Position numbers and translations under genes: made by a program. 64,000 nt of DNA from contig JASLNT010000114.1 in assembly GCA_030745875.1 (NCBI GenBank), positions 50,690-114,689 of the forward strand, read 5' to 3'. Below the pieces are notes generated by a model, which saw nothing but the letters and a program-made list of their open reading frames with translations, had not been told where the DNA came from and did no database searches. Origin of the DNA: Phycisphaerae bacterium (GTDB lineage Bacteria; Planctomycetota; Phycisphaerae; SM23-33). This document shows, one piece after another, positions 8,551 to 16,193 of the stretch; position 1 is the first letter of the stretch, and each line of letters opens with the position of its first letter.

Positions 8551-10895
8551 TCAGCATGCGACACATATCAGCGATCCTGACAGCTGTTTGCATCCTTGCG
8601 GCCGAGGGCTGCACGATCGCCGAGCCGATTAAGTCCGACGTATTCTCGGCTGACCGGATCACCGCGATTATGCACAAGGTCAACAACCGTCAACTCAAGC
8701 ATCCCTGGCGATCGAGCGACCGGAACTGGATCCGAGCGACGTGGTACACCGGTGTGATGGCGTTTCACGAAGTGACCGGAGACGACAAGTTGCTGAAGCA
8801 GGCGGTCGCCTGGTCGAAGAGACACAAGTGGCGAGTCGGTACGGAGCCTCACCCCGCCAACAGGCTCACGTGCGTTCAAACTTATCTCCAGATCCACGCC
8901 CTTACGGGCGAGAAGTCCGCGATCGCGCCGTCAATGAAGTACATGGACTCCCGCTTGTCGCTCACCGAACCGGCGTACAAGCGCGGGTGGGGTTATATCG
9001 ACACGCTCTACGTCGGTCCGCCGGCGTTTGCGATGATGAGCCGCACAACCGGCGACAAGAAATACAACGCATACATGAACCGAGTGTTCTGGGAGGTCGC
9101 CGACTACCTTTTCGACAAGAATGAAGGACTCTTCTATCGCGACAACAAGGCCCGCACCAAAGACAAGAGCCCAAACGGAAAGAAAGTTCTCTGGTCGCGG
9201 GGCAATGGTTGGGTGATGGCGGGCCTTCCGCGAATCCTGCGATACCTGCCGAAAGACGATCCGAACTACAAACGCTATGAAGAGTTGCTCAAGACGATGG
9301 CCGCCTCCCTGGTCAACCGCCAGGGATCCGACGGATTATGGCGGGCGAATCTCGCCGACGACGCCCACATTCCCACGCCCGAATCGAGCGGGACGGGCTT
9401 CTTTACGTACGCGATGGCGTGGGGAGTGAACAACGGCGTGCTCGACCGGAAGAAGTACCTGCCCGTCATCCGCAGCGCCTGGAAAGGCTTGTGCAAGGTT
9501 GTGGACGACGAGGGGAAAGTCTGCTGGGGCCAGCACGTCGGTCGCGCCCCGTATACCGTCAAACGCGAACATTCACACGAATACGTTACGGGCACATTCC
9601 TGCTGGCCGGCAGCGAAATGCTGAAGCTGGCCCGCGGTAAGACCACCGCCAAGCCGGCCGCCGCGTCGTATCCCTACGATCCAAACGCCGAGATCAAGCT
9701 GTCCGACAAGTTCAAGAGGCTCAAGGCGCCCGGCACGGGGCGGAGGGCGGTGCAACTGACTTCCGGAAAGGCAACCTGCTACCCGCTGTATTACTTCATT
9801 CCATCGTTCACTCGGGATCTGAAACACCTGGTGTATCATCGTGCGGGATCTGGCGAGGTCCAGCTTTATCGCCTGGACCTGCAGACCGGTCGGTCCGTGC
9901 AAATCACAAAGGGCGACACGCCCAAAACCGGTTGGGACAACTGGTGCACCGAAGCCGGCCGGGGCGTGCTGGACCACAGAAGCGTACTGAGCGTCGCCGC
10001 CGGGCGCGTGGTCTACTTCACCGGAGAAAAGGGCGACACCGTCCGTGCGGTTGATCTGGCGACATTGAAGGACCAGTTGCTCTTTAGGCTGCCCGAAGGA
10101 TACCGCGCCGCCGGGCAGAACTGCATTACGCCCGACGGAGCGTGGTTTGCGTATATCGAATCGCCTATCGGCAGCCGATACAGGCGACCGGCCAAGGGCA
10201 AATCCGCCCGCGTTGTCGCCTATAACTTCAAGAGCAAACAGCGACGGGTGCTCTGCAAAATCGACTGTCACATCCATCACGTTATCCCATACGACAACGA
10301 GCGCTTCATTTTCTGCCATCCCCCAAACGGTATGGGAATGCTGATGACCGACCTGACGGGCGGCAAGTACGAATACCTGCGGGCGGGCGACCCGGGCGTT
10401 AGCGTAAAGGCCCGCGACAACACCACAAGAGGCCACGTCTGCCATTTCGTCGCCACTACGCGGGGCGTCGTCTACGAAGTGATTCCGTCGTCGGGTAAGG
10501 GCAACTACGGAGGGCTGTACGATCCGCTGACCCGATCGCGATTCGAGTTTCCGTTGCCCAGGGAGTTTGGATATACGCATACCGGCTGGGACCCGCAGGG
10601 ACGACTGTGGTTCTGGGAGGACGCCAGGCGTCACCATCTCGTCGCAGCGCGGAAAGTGAGCGCCGGCGGAAGCGAGTTTTTCGACCTGACGGGCGAGTGG
10701 CGAACGTACGGGCGCGGGCAGAAATCGCACTTTCATCCCCAGCTCACCCCCGATCGAAAGTGGATAATGTTCGTCGGCGGAGATCCGGAGACGAAGACCA
10801 ATCACATTTTCCTGCTGGACGCCTCGGACCTGAAAGACACGATAGGGATCTCCGGGAAACTGCTGAGCAAGACCGGTGAAAAGAACATCCCGTGA
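8547..10895 (+). CDS. GH105 unsaturated uronyl hydrolase fused to PL22-like oligogalacturonate-lyase propeller
   Basis: 782 residues. A short signal peptide or lipoprotein-like leader (…ILAAEGC) is followed, at about residues 25-370, by an (alpha/alpha)6 barrel of the GH105 type (YteR/RhiN family; unsaturated rhamnogalacturonyl/glucuronyl hydrolase), with RATWYTGVMAFHEVTG, GYIDTLYVGPPAFAMM, WSRGNGWVMAGLPRIL and SSGTGFFTYAMAWGVNNG. Residues ~385-782 form a beta-propeller resembling oligogalacturonate lyase (PL22): YFIPSFTRDLKHLVYH, GQNCITPDGAWFAYIES, HIHHVIPYDNERFIFCH and KSHFHPQLTPDRKWIMF. A lyase makes the unsaturated uronide that GH105 removes, so the fusion would join consecutive steps of pectin or uronate degradation. 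Catalytic competence of the propeller is inferred from family resemblance only. The ATGA overlap with the esterase supports start 8547; an in-frame ATG three codons later is possible. Confidence 0.85.
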   Translation: MISMRHISAILTAVCILAAEGCTIAEPIKSDVFSADRITAIMHKVNNRQLKHPWRSSDRNWIRATWYTGVMAFHEVTGDDKLLKQAVAWSKRHKWRVGTEPHPANRLTCVQTYLQIHALTGEKSAIAPSMKYMDSRLSLTEPAYKRGWGYIDTLYVGPPAFAMMSRTTGDKKYNAYMNRVFWEVADYLFDKNEGLFYRDNKARTKDKSPNGKKVLWSRGNGWVMAGLPRILRYLPKDDPNYKRYEELLKTMAASLVNRQGSDGLWRANLADDAHIPTPESSGTGFFTYAMAWGVNNGVLDRKKYLPVIRSAWKGLCKVVDDEGKVCWGQHVGRAPYTVKREHSHEYVTGTFLLAGSEMLKLARGKTTAKPAAASYPYDPNAEIKLSDKFKRLKAPGTGRRAVQLTSGKATCYPLYYFIPSFTRDLKHLVYHRAGSGEVQLYRLDLQTGRSVQITKGDTPKTGWDNWCTEAGRGVLDHRSVLSVAAGRVVYFTGEKGDTVRAVDLATLKDQLLFRLPEGYRAAGQNCITPDGAWFAYIESPIGSRYRRPAKGKSARVVAYNFKSKQRRVLCKIDCHIHHVIPYDNERFIFCHPPNGMGMLMTDLTGGKYEYLRAGDPGVSVKARDNTTRGHVCHFVATTRGVVYEVIPSSGKGNYGGLYDPLTRSRFEFPLPREFGYTHTGWDPQGRLWFWEDARRHHLVAARKVSAGGSEFFDLTGEWRTYGRGQKSHFHPQLTPDRKWIMFVGGDPETKTNHIFLLDASDLKDTIGISGKLLSKTGEKNIP

Positions 10896-10927
10896 TTGTC
10901 GCGTGTTGACGGCTGAAAGGAACGGAT

Positions 10928-12466
10928 ATGAAACGCACGTTTGTTTTCGTTGTTTGCGGGTTGTCGATTTGGTCGTCCCGTTTGTCCGCCGCCAAGCCTC
11001 CCGAACCGTTCGGAATTCGCGTGGTCGACAGCGAAAGCGCCCGGGGCGTTCCGCTTGTTGAACTGGAGACTGTCAACAATATCCGTTTCGTAACCGACAG
11101 CGCCGGCTGGATCGCTTTCAATGAACCGGGGCTGATGAACAGCGACGTCTTCTTCTTCGTGCGGAGCCACGGTTACGCATTTCCCAAAGACGGGTTCGGA
11201 TTCGCCGGTAAGGCGTTGAAGATACGCCCGGGCGGGTCGGCGACCCTGAAGATCAGGCGCCTGAATATCGCCGAACGGTCCTGCCGCCTGACCGGCGGGG
11301 GGATCTATCGCGACAGCCTGTTGTTGGGCAAGACCGCTCCGCTGAGAGAACCTTTGCTTAACGGGCGCGTGTTCGGGCAGGATTCGGCGCAGGTTGCGGT
11401 TTACCGCGGGCGGGCGTATTGGTTCTGGGGCGACACGAACCGGCCTGGATATCCGCTGGGACATTTCCAGACGTCTGGGGCGACGGTAGAGCTGCCCGCA
11501 AGCGGAAGGCTAGATCCGGCAGGCGGGCTCAATTACAAGTACTTCACGTCGGCGTCCGGCTTCAGCCGCAAAATGTGCCCGATTGCGAACACCCCCGCCA
11601 CGATGGTTTGGATCCATGGCCTGGCGGTGGTCTCCGACGCTTCGGGCGCCGAGCGTCTGACGGCGCATTATTCGCAGATGAAGAGCCTGGGCGAGCGAAT
11701 CGGCCACGGCCTGGCGGTGTGGAACGATAAGAAGGCCGTCTTCGAGTCGGGCGGCAAGTTTGCGCTCGATGAGACATGGCGCATCCCGACCGGGCATCCG
11801 ATCCGGATTACCGAACAGAAGCGCAAGTGGCTCGTGTTCAACAATCCCTGGCCCGTAGTTCGCGCGCCAGCCACTCTCACCGCAGTGGGCGATTCGAAGA
11901 AGTACGAGGCCTTCACCTGCCTGGTTCCGGGAAGTCGCTACGCCGGAGGCAAGAGCAAGGTCCATCGCGACGCGGCCGGCAAGGTGGTCTGGGCCTGGAA
12001 GGCCGATACCGATCCGATTGCCCAGGCCCGGGAAAAGCAAATGATCAGCGCGGGCCTGCTGAAGGTTGCTGAGGCCCGGTTCCAGTTGCGCGATGCGGAC
12101 GGGGCTGAGGTGCGTCTCCACCGCGGCTCGATTCGCTGGAACGCGCACCTGAAGCGCTGGATACTCATCGGTTGCCAGGCCGGGGGCTCCAGTTCGTACC
12201 TGGGCGAGATATGGTTCGCCCAGGCCGACTCGCCCACCGGCCCGTGGAGCTTCGCGATAAAGATTGTAACACACTACAAATACACGTTTTACAATCCGGT
12301 GCATCACGCGTTCCTCGATAGTAAGGACGGACGGTTCATCCACTTCGAGGGTACGTACACCAGCACGTTCTCCAAGGCCCCGCGGACCACGCCGCGGTAC
12401 GACTACAACCAAATACTCTACCGCCTGGACTTAGGCGACCCGCGCCTGAAACCCGCAGCCAAATGA
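10928..12466 (+). CDS. secreted protein with probable beta-propeller fold (DUF4185/GH43-like), function unknown
   Basis: 512 residues. An N-terminal signal peptide (to about residue 22) is followed by a ~90-residue beta-sandwich resembling a carboxypeptidase-regulatory or transthyretin-like domain (FGIRVVDSESARGVPLVELE), and then by a long domain with spaced Trp-rich beta repeats: VFGQDSAQVAVYRGRAYWFWGD, WIHGLAVVSD, FQLRDADGAEVRLHRGSIRW and FAQADSPTGPWSFA. The WFWGDT and A-D-S-P-T-G-P-W signatures are typical of five-bladed propellers of GH43/GH62/DUF4185 type, where the latter phrase is a propeller turn. I do not assign a reaction. It lies 32 bases after the GH105-PL22 gene in the same direction and is probably part of the same exported glycan-processing unit. 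Start supported by a GAAAGGA sequence about 8 bases upstream. Confidence 0.8.
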   Translation: MKRTFVFVVCGLSIWSSRLSAAKPPEPFGIRVVDSESARGVPLVELETVNNIRFVTDSAGWIAFNEPGLMNSDVFFFVRSHGYAFPKDGFGFAGKALKIRPGGSATLKIRRLNIAERSCRLTGGGIYRDSLLLGKTAPLREPLLNGRVFGQDSAQVAVYRGRAYWFWGDTNRPGYPLGHFQTSGATVELPASGRLDPAGGLNYKYFTSASGFSRKMCPIANTPATMVWIHGLAVVSDASGAERLTAHYSQMKSLGERIGHGLAVWNDKKAVFESGGKFALDETWRIPTGHPIRITEQKRKWLVFNNPWPVVRAPATLTAVGDSKKYEAFTCLVPGSRYAGGKSKVHRDAAGKVVWAWKADTDPIAQAREKQMISAGLLKVAEARFQLRDADGAEVRLHRGSIRWNAHLKRWILIGCQAGGSSSYLGEIWFAQADSPTGPWSFAIKIVTHYKYTFYNPVHHAFLDSKDGRFIHFEGTYTSTFSKAPRTTPRYDYNQILYRLDLGDPRLKPAAK

Positions 12467-12520
12467 CCGCCCATAAACACCGATATCATCTTTAATTCCA
12501 CCCGCACCAAGACTAGAGTG

Positions 12521-12536
12521 AAGTGGCAGGCCACTT
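12521..12536. promoter_or_regulatory. 16-bp palindrome in the transaldolase leader
   Basis: AAGTGGCAGGCCACTT is a perfect 7-bp inverted repeat with a 2-base centre, about 20 bases before the transaldolase start and just ahead of its ribosome-binding region (GAAAGGG). It could be an operator or a small leader hairpin. No regulator can be named from the sequence. Confidence 0.3.
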
Positions 12537-12556
12537 GGAAGTGAAAGGGAATTATC

Positions 12557-13534
12557 ATGAGCGTACTGGACCAGTTGCGTGAAATGACGGTCATTGTCGA
12601 GGACACCGGGGACATCGATTCGATCAGGCGCGACAAGCCCCGTGACGCGACGACAAACCCATCGCTGTTGTTGGCCGCAGCCCAGCTGCCGCAGTATCAG
12701 CATCTCGTCGACGATGCTGTCGCATGGGGCGGGGTCGACGTGTCGGACCTGCAAGCCGATATGGGACCGTGTCTGGAGAGGCTGGCGGTGAATTTCGCGA
12801 CCGAGATTCTCTCGATTATTCCCGGCCGTGTTTCGGTTGAAGTCGACGCGACGCTGTCGTTCGACACCGCCGCAACCGTAGACGCCGCACGACGCCTCAT
12901 CGCAATGTTCGCCGACCAGCAGATCGACCGCTCGCGGATATTAATAAAGATAGCTTCGACATGGGAGGGAATCGCGGCGGCTAGACAGCTTGAAGGCGAG
13001 GGGATTCACTGCAACCTCACGCTGCTGTTCAGCTTTGCCCAGGCTGTTGTGTGCGCCGAAGCAGGCGTAACGCTGATATCGCCTTTCGTCGGACGGATAC
13101 TCGATTGGCACAAAGCTGCTCGCGGCGTCGACAGCATTCCTCCCGCCGAAGATCCCGGCGTGCTGTCGGTCGCGCATATCTTCAACTACTACAAACGATT
13201 TGGTTATGACACTGAGATCATGGGCGCAAGCTTCCGCAACACCGGCGAGATTATCGAACTTGCCGGCTGCGACCTGCTTACGATCTCGCCGAAACTGCTT
13301 GCCGAACTCGACGCCAACGACGATCATCTCGAGCGAAAGCTATGCCCCGACCACGCAAGAAAGCTGCATCTCGAGCAGACCAAACTGGACGAAAAGACTT
13401 TCCGCTGGATGATGAACGAAGACGCGATGGCGACCGAAAAACTGGCCGAAGGAATAAGGCGATTCAGCGCGGACCTCGCCAAACTGGCTGAATACATGCG
13501 CCAAAAGCACAACGCCGCCCAGCCGGCGAAATAG
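12557..13534 (+). CDS. tal: transaldolase (type I, TalB-like)
   Basis: 325 residues, the usual length of the TalB subfamily. Transaldolase transfers a dihydroxyacetone unit between sedoheptulose-7-phosphate and glyceraldehyde-3-phosphate in the non-oxidative pentose phosphate pathway, in the cytosol. Seen in the sequence: RDATTNPSLLLAA near the N-terminus (Asp and Asn/Thr of the active site), VSVEVDATLSFD, the Schiff-base lysine in ILIK131IASTWEGI, CNLTLLFSFAQAVVCAEAGVTLISPFVGRI, and the TEIMGASFRNTGEI strand. All main family motifs are intact. It is preceded by GAAAGGG with an 8-base spacing. The gene follows the secreted propeller gene after 90 bases and converges with the heparinase-type gene, so it is probably its own transcription unit rather than part of the polysaccharide locus. 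Confidence 0.97.
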   Translation: MSVLDQLREMTVIVEDTGDIDSIRRDKPRDATTNPSLLLAAAQLPQYQHLVDDAVAWGGVDVSDLQADMGPCLERLAVNFATEILSIIPGRVSVEVDATLSFDTAATVDAARRLIAMFADQQIDRSRILIKIASTWEGIAAARQLEGEGIHCNLTLLFSFAQAVVCAEAGVTLISPFVGRILDWHKAARGVDSIPPAEDPGVLSVAHIFNYYKRFGYDTEIMGASFRNTGEIIELAGCDLLTISPKLLAELDANDDHLERKLCPDHARKLHLEQTKLDEKTFRWMMNEDAMATEKLAEGIRRFSADLAKLAEYMRQKHNAAQPAK

Positions 13535-13581
13535 CTGCGCGCAAGCCCTACATGCGGATCTCCGTGTGGGGTTTTCATCTC

Positions 13582-16173
13582 TCACCGTCGTGGAGCGGAT
13601 GTCTTCGATTGCTTCGAGGAAACCGTCCGGATGACTTTTCCGTTGCGAATGGCTGCGAAAAGGTCGACCCCGTCGGCGGGAACGTCGACCTTGTCGAGTT
13701 TGATCCGCCGCCCGCCGAAACGGAACACTTCGGCCAGACCGCTTTTGCGGTTGCGGGCCGCCACGGCGAGGTGGGCGTCCGAACTGAGGGCGCCGGCGTC
13801 TTTTCCCCCGAGAACAACGGTCCACGAAACGTCGCCCTGCGTGCCCGTGAAGCTGTTTTGCCCCGCTGCGGCCAAACGGAGCTTCGGCGCAAAGGCCGTG
13901 AGGAGTTGAATCGCCCCAGAGCCGTTGCGGACTACGCGCAGGTGTCGCATCGGCTGGCGAAAAGGATTTCCGCGGAAGTACACATCAGATGTTCCTACGG
14001 CGGCCGCTGGGCCCGGTGTAAGGAAAGCGACCTCCAAACTCACTTCGCCCAATCTGGTGAAGGCCTTTTCATAACTTTCCGGCTTGGTCCCGCCCTTTTG
14101 GCGGATCCGCTCGAAGCCGAAGACGGTGAACCGTCCGGCCTGCTTTGTCGGCTCGATGAAAGCCCCGTGATACCGCCACTGGGCCTTGCCCTTGCCGACC
14201 GGTTCGAGGCGGTCGAAGATCAGGATGTGATCGGGTTTGAGATACACCAGCACGCGCGACAGGGCGCCTATGCGGGCGCCCGGCGGGTAGGCGTTTTTCA
14301 GGTCGACGCGGGCGACCGAGAGGTGCTTACCGTCGGCAAACATCGTGATCTGCCCGACCTGGTTCGAATTCAGCCGCGGGTGCCATACCTGCCCGCCGCC
14401 CCACTGGTCGGTGTCGTTGACGAGAATACAGTTATTGTTGGCCGCCGTCTTGCGATATGTCCGGTCCCATCCCGGCTCAAGGATAATCTTATGCGGGCCC
14501 TTCCAGATCGCGATCGAACCGCGGTTGACGGGGCAGTGGGCCCAGTTGTATCGCAGGGCTTTGGCGGCGCCGGTGCGTCCGAAAACTGAACCGGCCGTCA
14601 GGCGCATGCGGAGAGCATCCTTGCCCCAGTCCGAGCGCATGAAGACCTGGTCGCAGTCGTCGAAATGGAAGCCCGTCGGTGTTGTCTCCGGCGCGATGCG
14701 GTCAGGCAGTGGGAGATTTGCATTGCTCTGCTTTCCGTTGGGGGTTGTCATGATCGGGACGTGATCCGCGGGAAACTGCGGGGCGTTGTGAAGGGCGTAC
14801 CGCCATTCGTTGGTGAAGAACGCCCCTTTGGCCAGGTCCACCCCGGTATGCCGGCGTATCAACTGCCGGGAGGTCTCCCAAAAACCCAACCCGTAATGAC
14901 GGGCCTCGTTCATCCATTCCAGGCCCCCGTCGCGGGCGAGCAATTCCACTCGCTTGCGGCAGATCATGGTAGCCCAACGCAGCCATTTTTTCGCTTCGGG
15001 TCCATCCCAGACTAGCCCCGCTCCGACCAGCGCCCAAACAGCTTTGGAGTTATGGTTCTGTGCGTATCCGGTGGCGTTATAGTTGCGCTGGAACACGAAA
15101 TACGTATAGATCCCCTCAAATCGCTTCAGGAAGTACTTGTCGACGGCTAGTCGGGCCTCTTTATCCAGTCGCCCCGCCAGGCGGTCGTAGATGCGGCAGA
15201 CATCCAGGCCTTTGCGGCCGGCATCCATATCGTTGCCCGAGGCCATGGATTCGGCATCGTCGCTATATTCCCAAAGCTCTCCGCGGTCGGGGTCGAGGCG
15301 TATGATCAGCTGCTGGACCTCCCGGTCGCGCAGCGTCAGCGTCGAGGTCTTGTCCGCCCTAGCCGGCCGGTCGGTCAGCCGGGGGTGCTTGCCTACGAGT
15401 TCCGGCTTGAGACGAATGTCGCTCAAAGACGCCTCCCGCTCATCGGGGCCGATTGCTATCGAGCCGATGTCTTGCGGGCGAAGCGGGTTGGGGGTGTAAG
15501 TAACTTTGGGCTTGTCTGTCTTGCCCCGCTCCGGTCGCCAGCGCGTGTGATGAGGGAAGTCATCGAATGAAATCCGTATCGTGTGTTTTCCGGGCTGGCC
15601 GATTTCCAGGGCGAAACTGGCGTAAACTCTCCCCGCTTTCTGGTCGTCCAGACTGGGCAGGTCGAACCAGGACGTGTAGATATGCTTGTCGTCCAAGGCT
15701 ACCCGTGCGGTCGGGACCTTCCACTGGCCGTTGAATATCTCCCAGGGACCGGTGTGGGTGAGAGCTTTATCGGCGCTGCCCAGCAGCTTCGCCAGGCGCC
15801 GGGTGTGGATGGAATTGACATTAGGATACGCCGCCGAACCGTACGGTACGTACAGTTGCCGCATGTCGAACCGCCCGTCGAAAGTCGTCAGATCGAACCG
15901 CCAGACTCCCGCGGTCGGAAACTTGCCCGTGACGCGAATTGCCCTGCCCGACACGTCGGCCCGGAAGCTTCCGACGCTATCGCCGAAGCGTGGGGCCTTG
16001 CCAGCCTCGGCGGTATTGACCAGATCGGCGATGGGCTTGACGCTATCGCGCGCAAACCACCATGCCGCGCGGGAGCCCGCAGGACCGCCCCAAGCGGCCA
16101 CGGATGTGACAATCACTCCCAGAGCCGCCCAAACCATCCATCGAAAGCTGTTGCCATATCGTTCGCAATCCAT
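13582..16173 (-). CDS. secreted heparinase II/III family polysaccharide lyase
   Basis: 863 residues with an N-terminal membrane-spanning signal (residues ~11-30, FRWMVWAALGVIVTSVAAWG), a beta-rich N-terminal region, an alpha-toroid (QRNYNATGYAQNHNSKAVWALVGAGLVW; NEARHYGLGFW) and a C-terminal heparinase II/III-type beta-sandwich (ALRYNWAHCPVNRGSIAIWK, NNNCILVNDTDQWGGGQVWH, DHILIFDRLEPVG). Conserved Tyr/His and Asn-Tyr-His type residues match the lyase fold that cleaves uronate-containing polysaccharides such as heparan sulfate or alginate by beta-elimination; the substrate is not deducible. ATG 16173 is chosen because it starts the signal and lies 20 bases after the stop of the GH84-like gene with GAGAAG before it; the frame is open 46 codons further into that gene. 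The pair probably forms one transcript. Confidence 0.85.
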   Translation of the reverse strand: MDCERYGNSFRWMVWAALGVIVTSVAAWGGPAGSRAAWWFARDSVKPIADLVNTAEAGKAPRFGDSVGSFRADVSGRAIRVTGKFPTAGVWRFDLTTFDGRFDMRQLYVPYGSAAYPNVNSIHTRRLAKLLGSADKALTHTGPWEIFNGQWKVPTARVALDDKHIYTSWFDLPSLDDQKAGRVYASFALEIGQPGKHTIRISFDDFPHHTRWRPERGKTDKPKVTYTPNPLRPQDIGSIAIGPDEREASLSDIRLKPELVGKHPRLTDRPARADKTSTLTLRDREVQQLIIRLDPDRGELWEYSDDAESMASGNDMDAGRKGLDVCRIYDRLAGRLDKEARLAVDKYFLKRFEGIYTYFVFQRNYNATGYAQNHNSKAVWALVGAGLVWDGPEAKKWLRWATMICRKRVELLARDGGLEWMNEARHYGLGFWETSRQLIRRHTGVDLAKGAFFTNEWRYALHNAPQFPADHVPIMTTPNGKQSNANLPLPDRIAPETTPTGFHFDDCDQVFMRSDWGKDALRMRLTAGSVFGRTGAAKALRYNWAHCPVNRGSIAIWKGPHKIILEPGWDRTYRKTAANNNCILVNDTDQWGGGQVWHPRLNSNQVGQITMFADGKHLSVARVDLKNAYPPGARIGALSRVLVYLKPDHILIFDRLEPVGKGKAQWRYHGAFIEPTKQAGRFTVFGFERIRQKGGTKPESYEKAFTRLGEVSLEVAFLTPGPAAAVGTSDVYFRGNPFRQPMRHLRVVRNGSGAIQLLTAFAPKLRLAAAGQNSFTGTQGDVSWTVVLGGKDAGALSSDAHLAVAARNRKSGLAEVFRFGGRRIKLDKVDVPADGVDLFAAIRNGKVIRTVSSKQSKTSAPRR

Positions 16174-16193
16174 ACGCTTCTCACCATCCGGAT

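Noticed and set aside
9573..10805. 410-residue frame opposite the GH105-PL22 gene
   Set aside because: Antisense mirror of a high-GC gene; no motif, no start signal, and the plus strand has clear family motifs.
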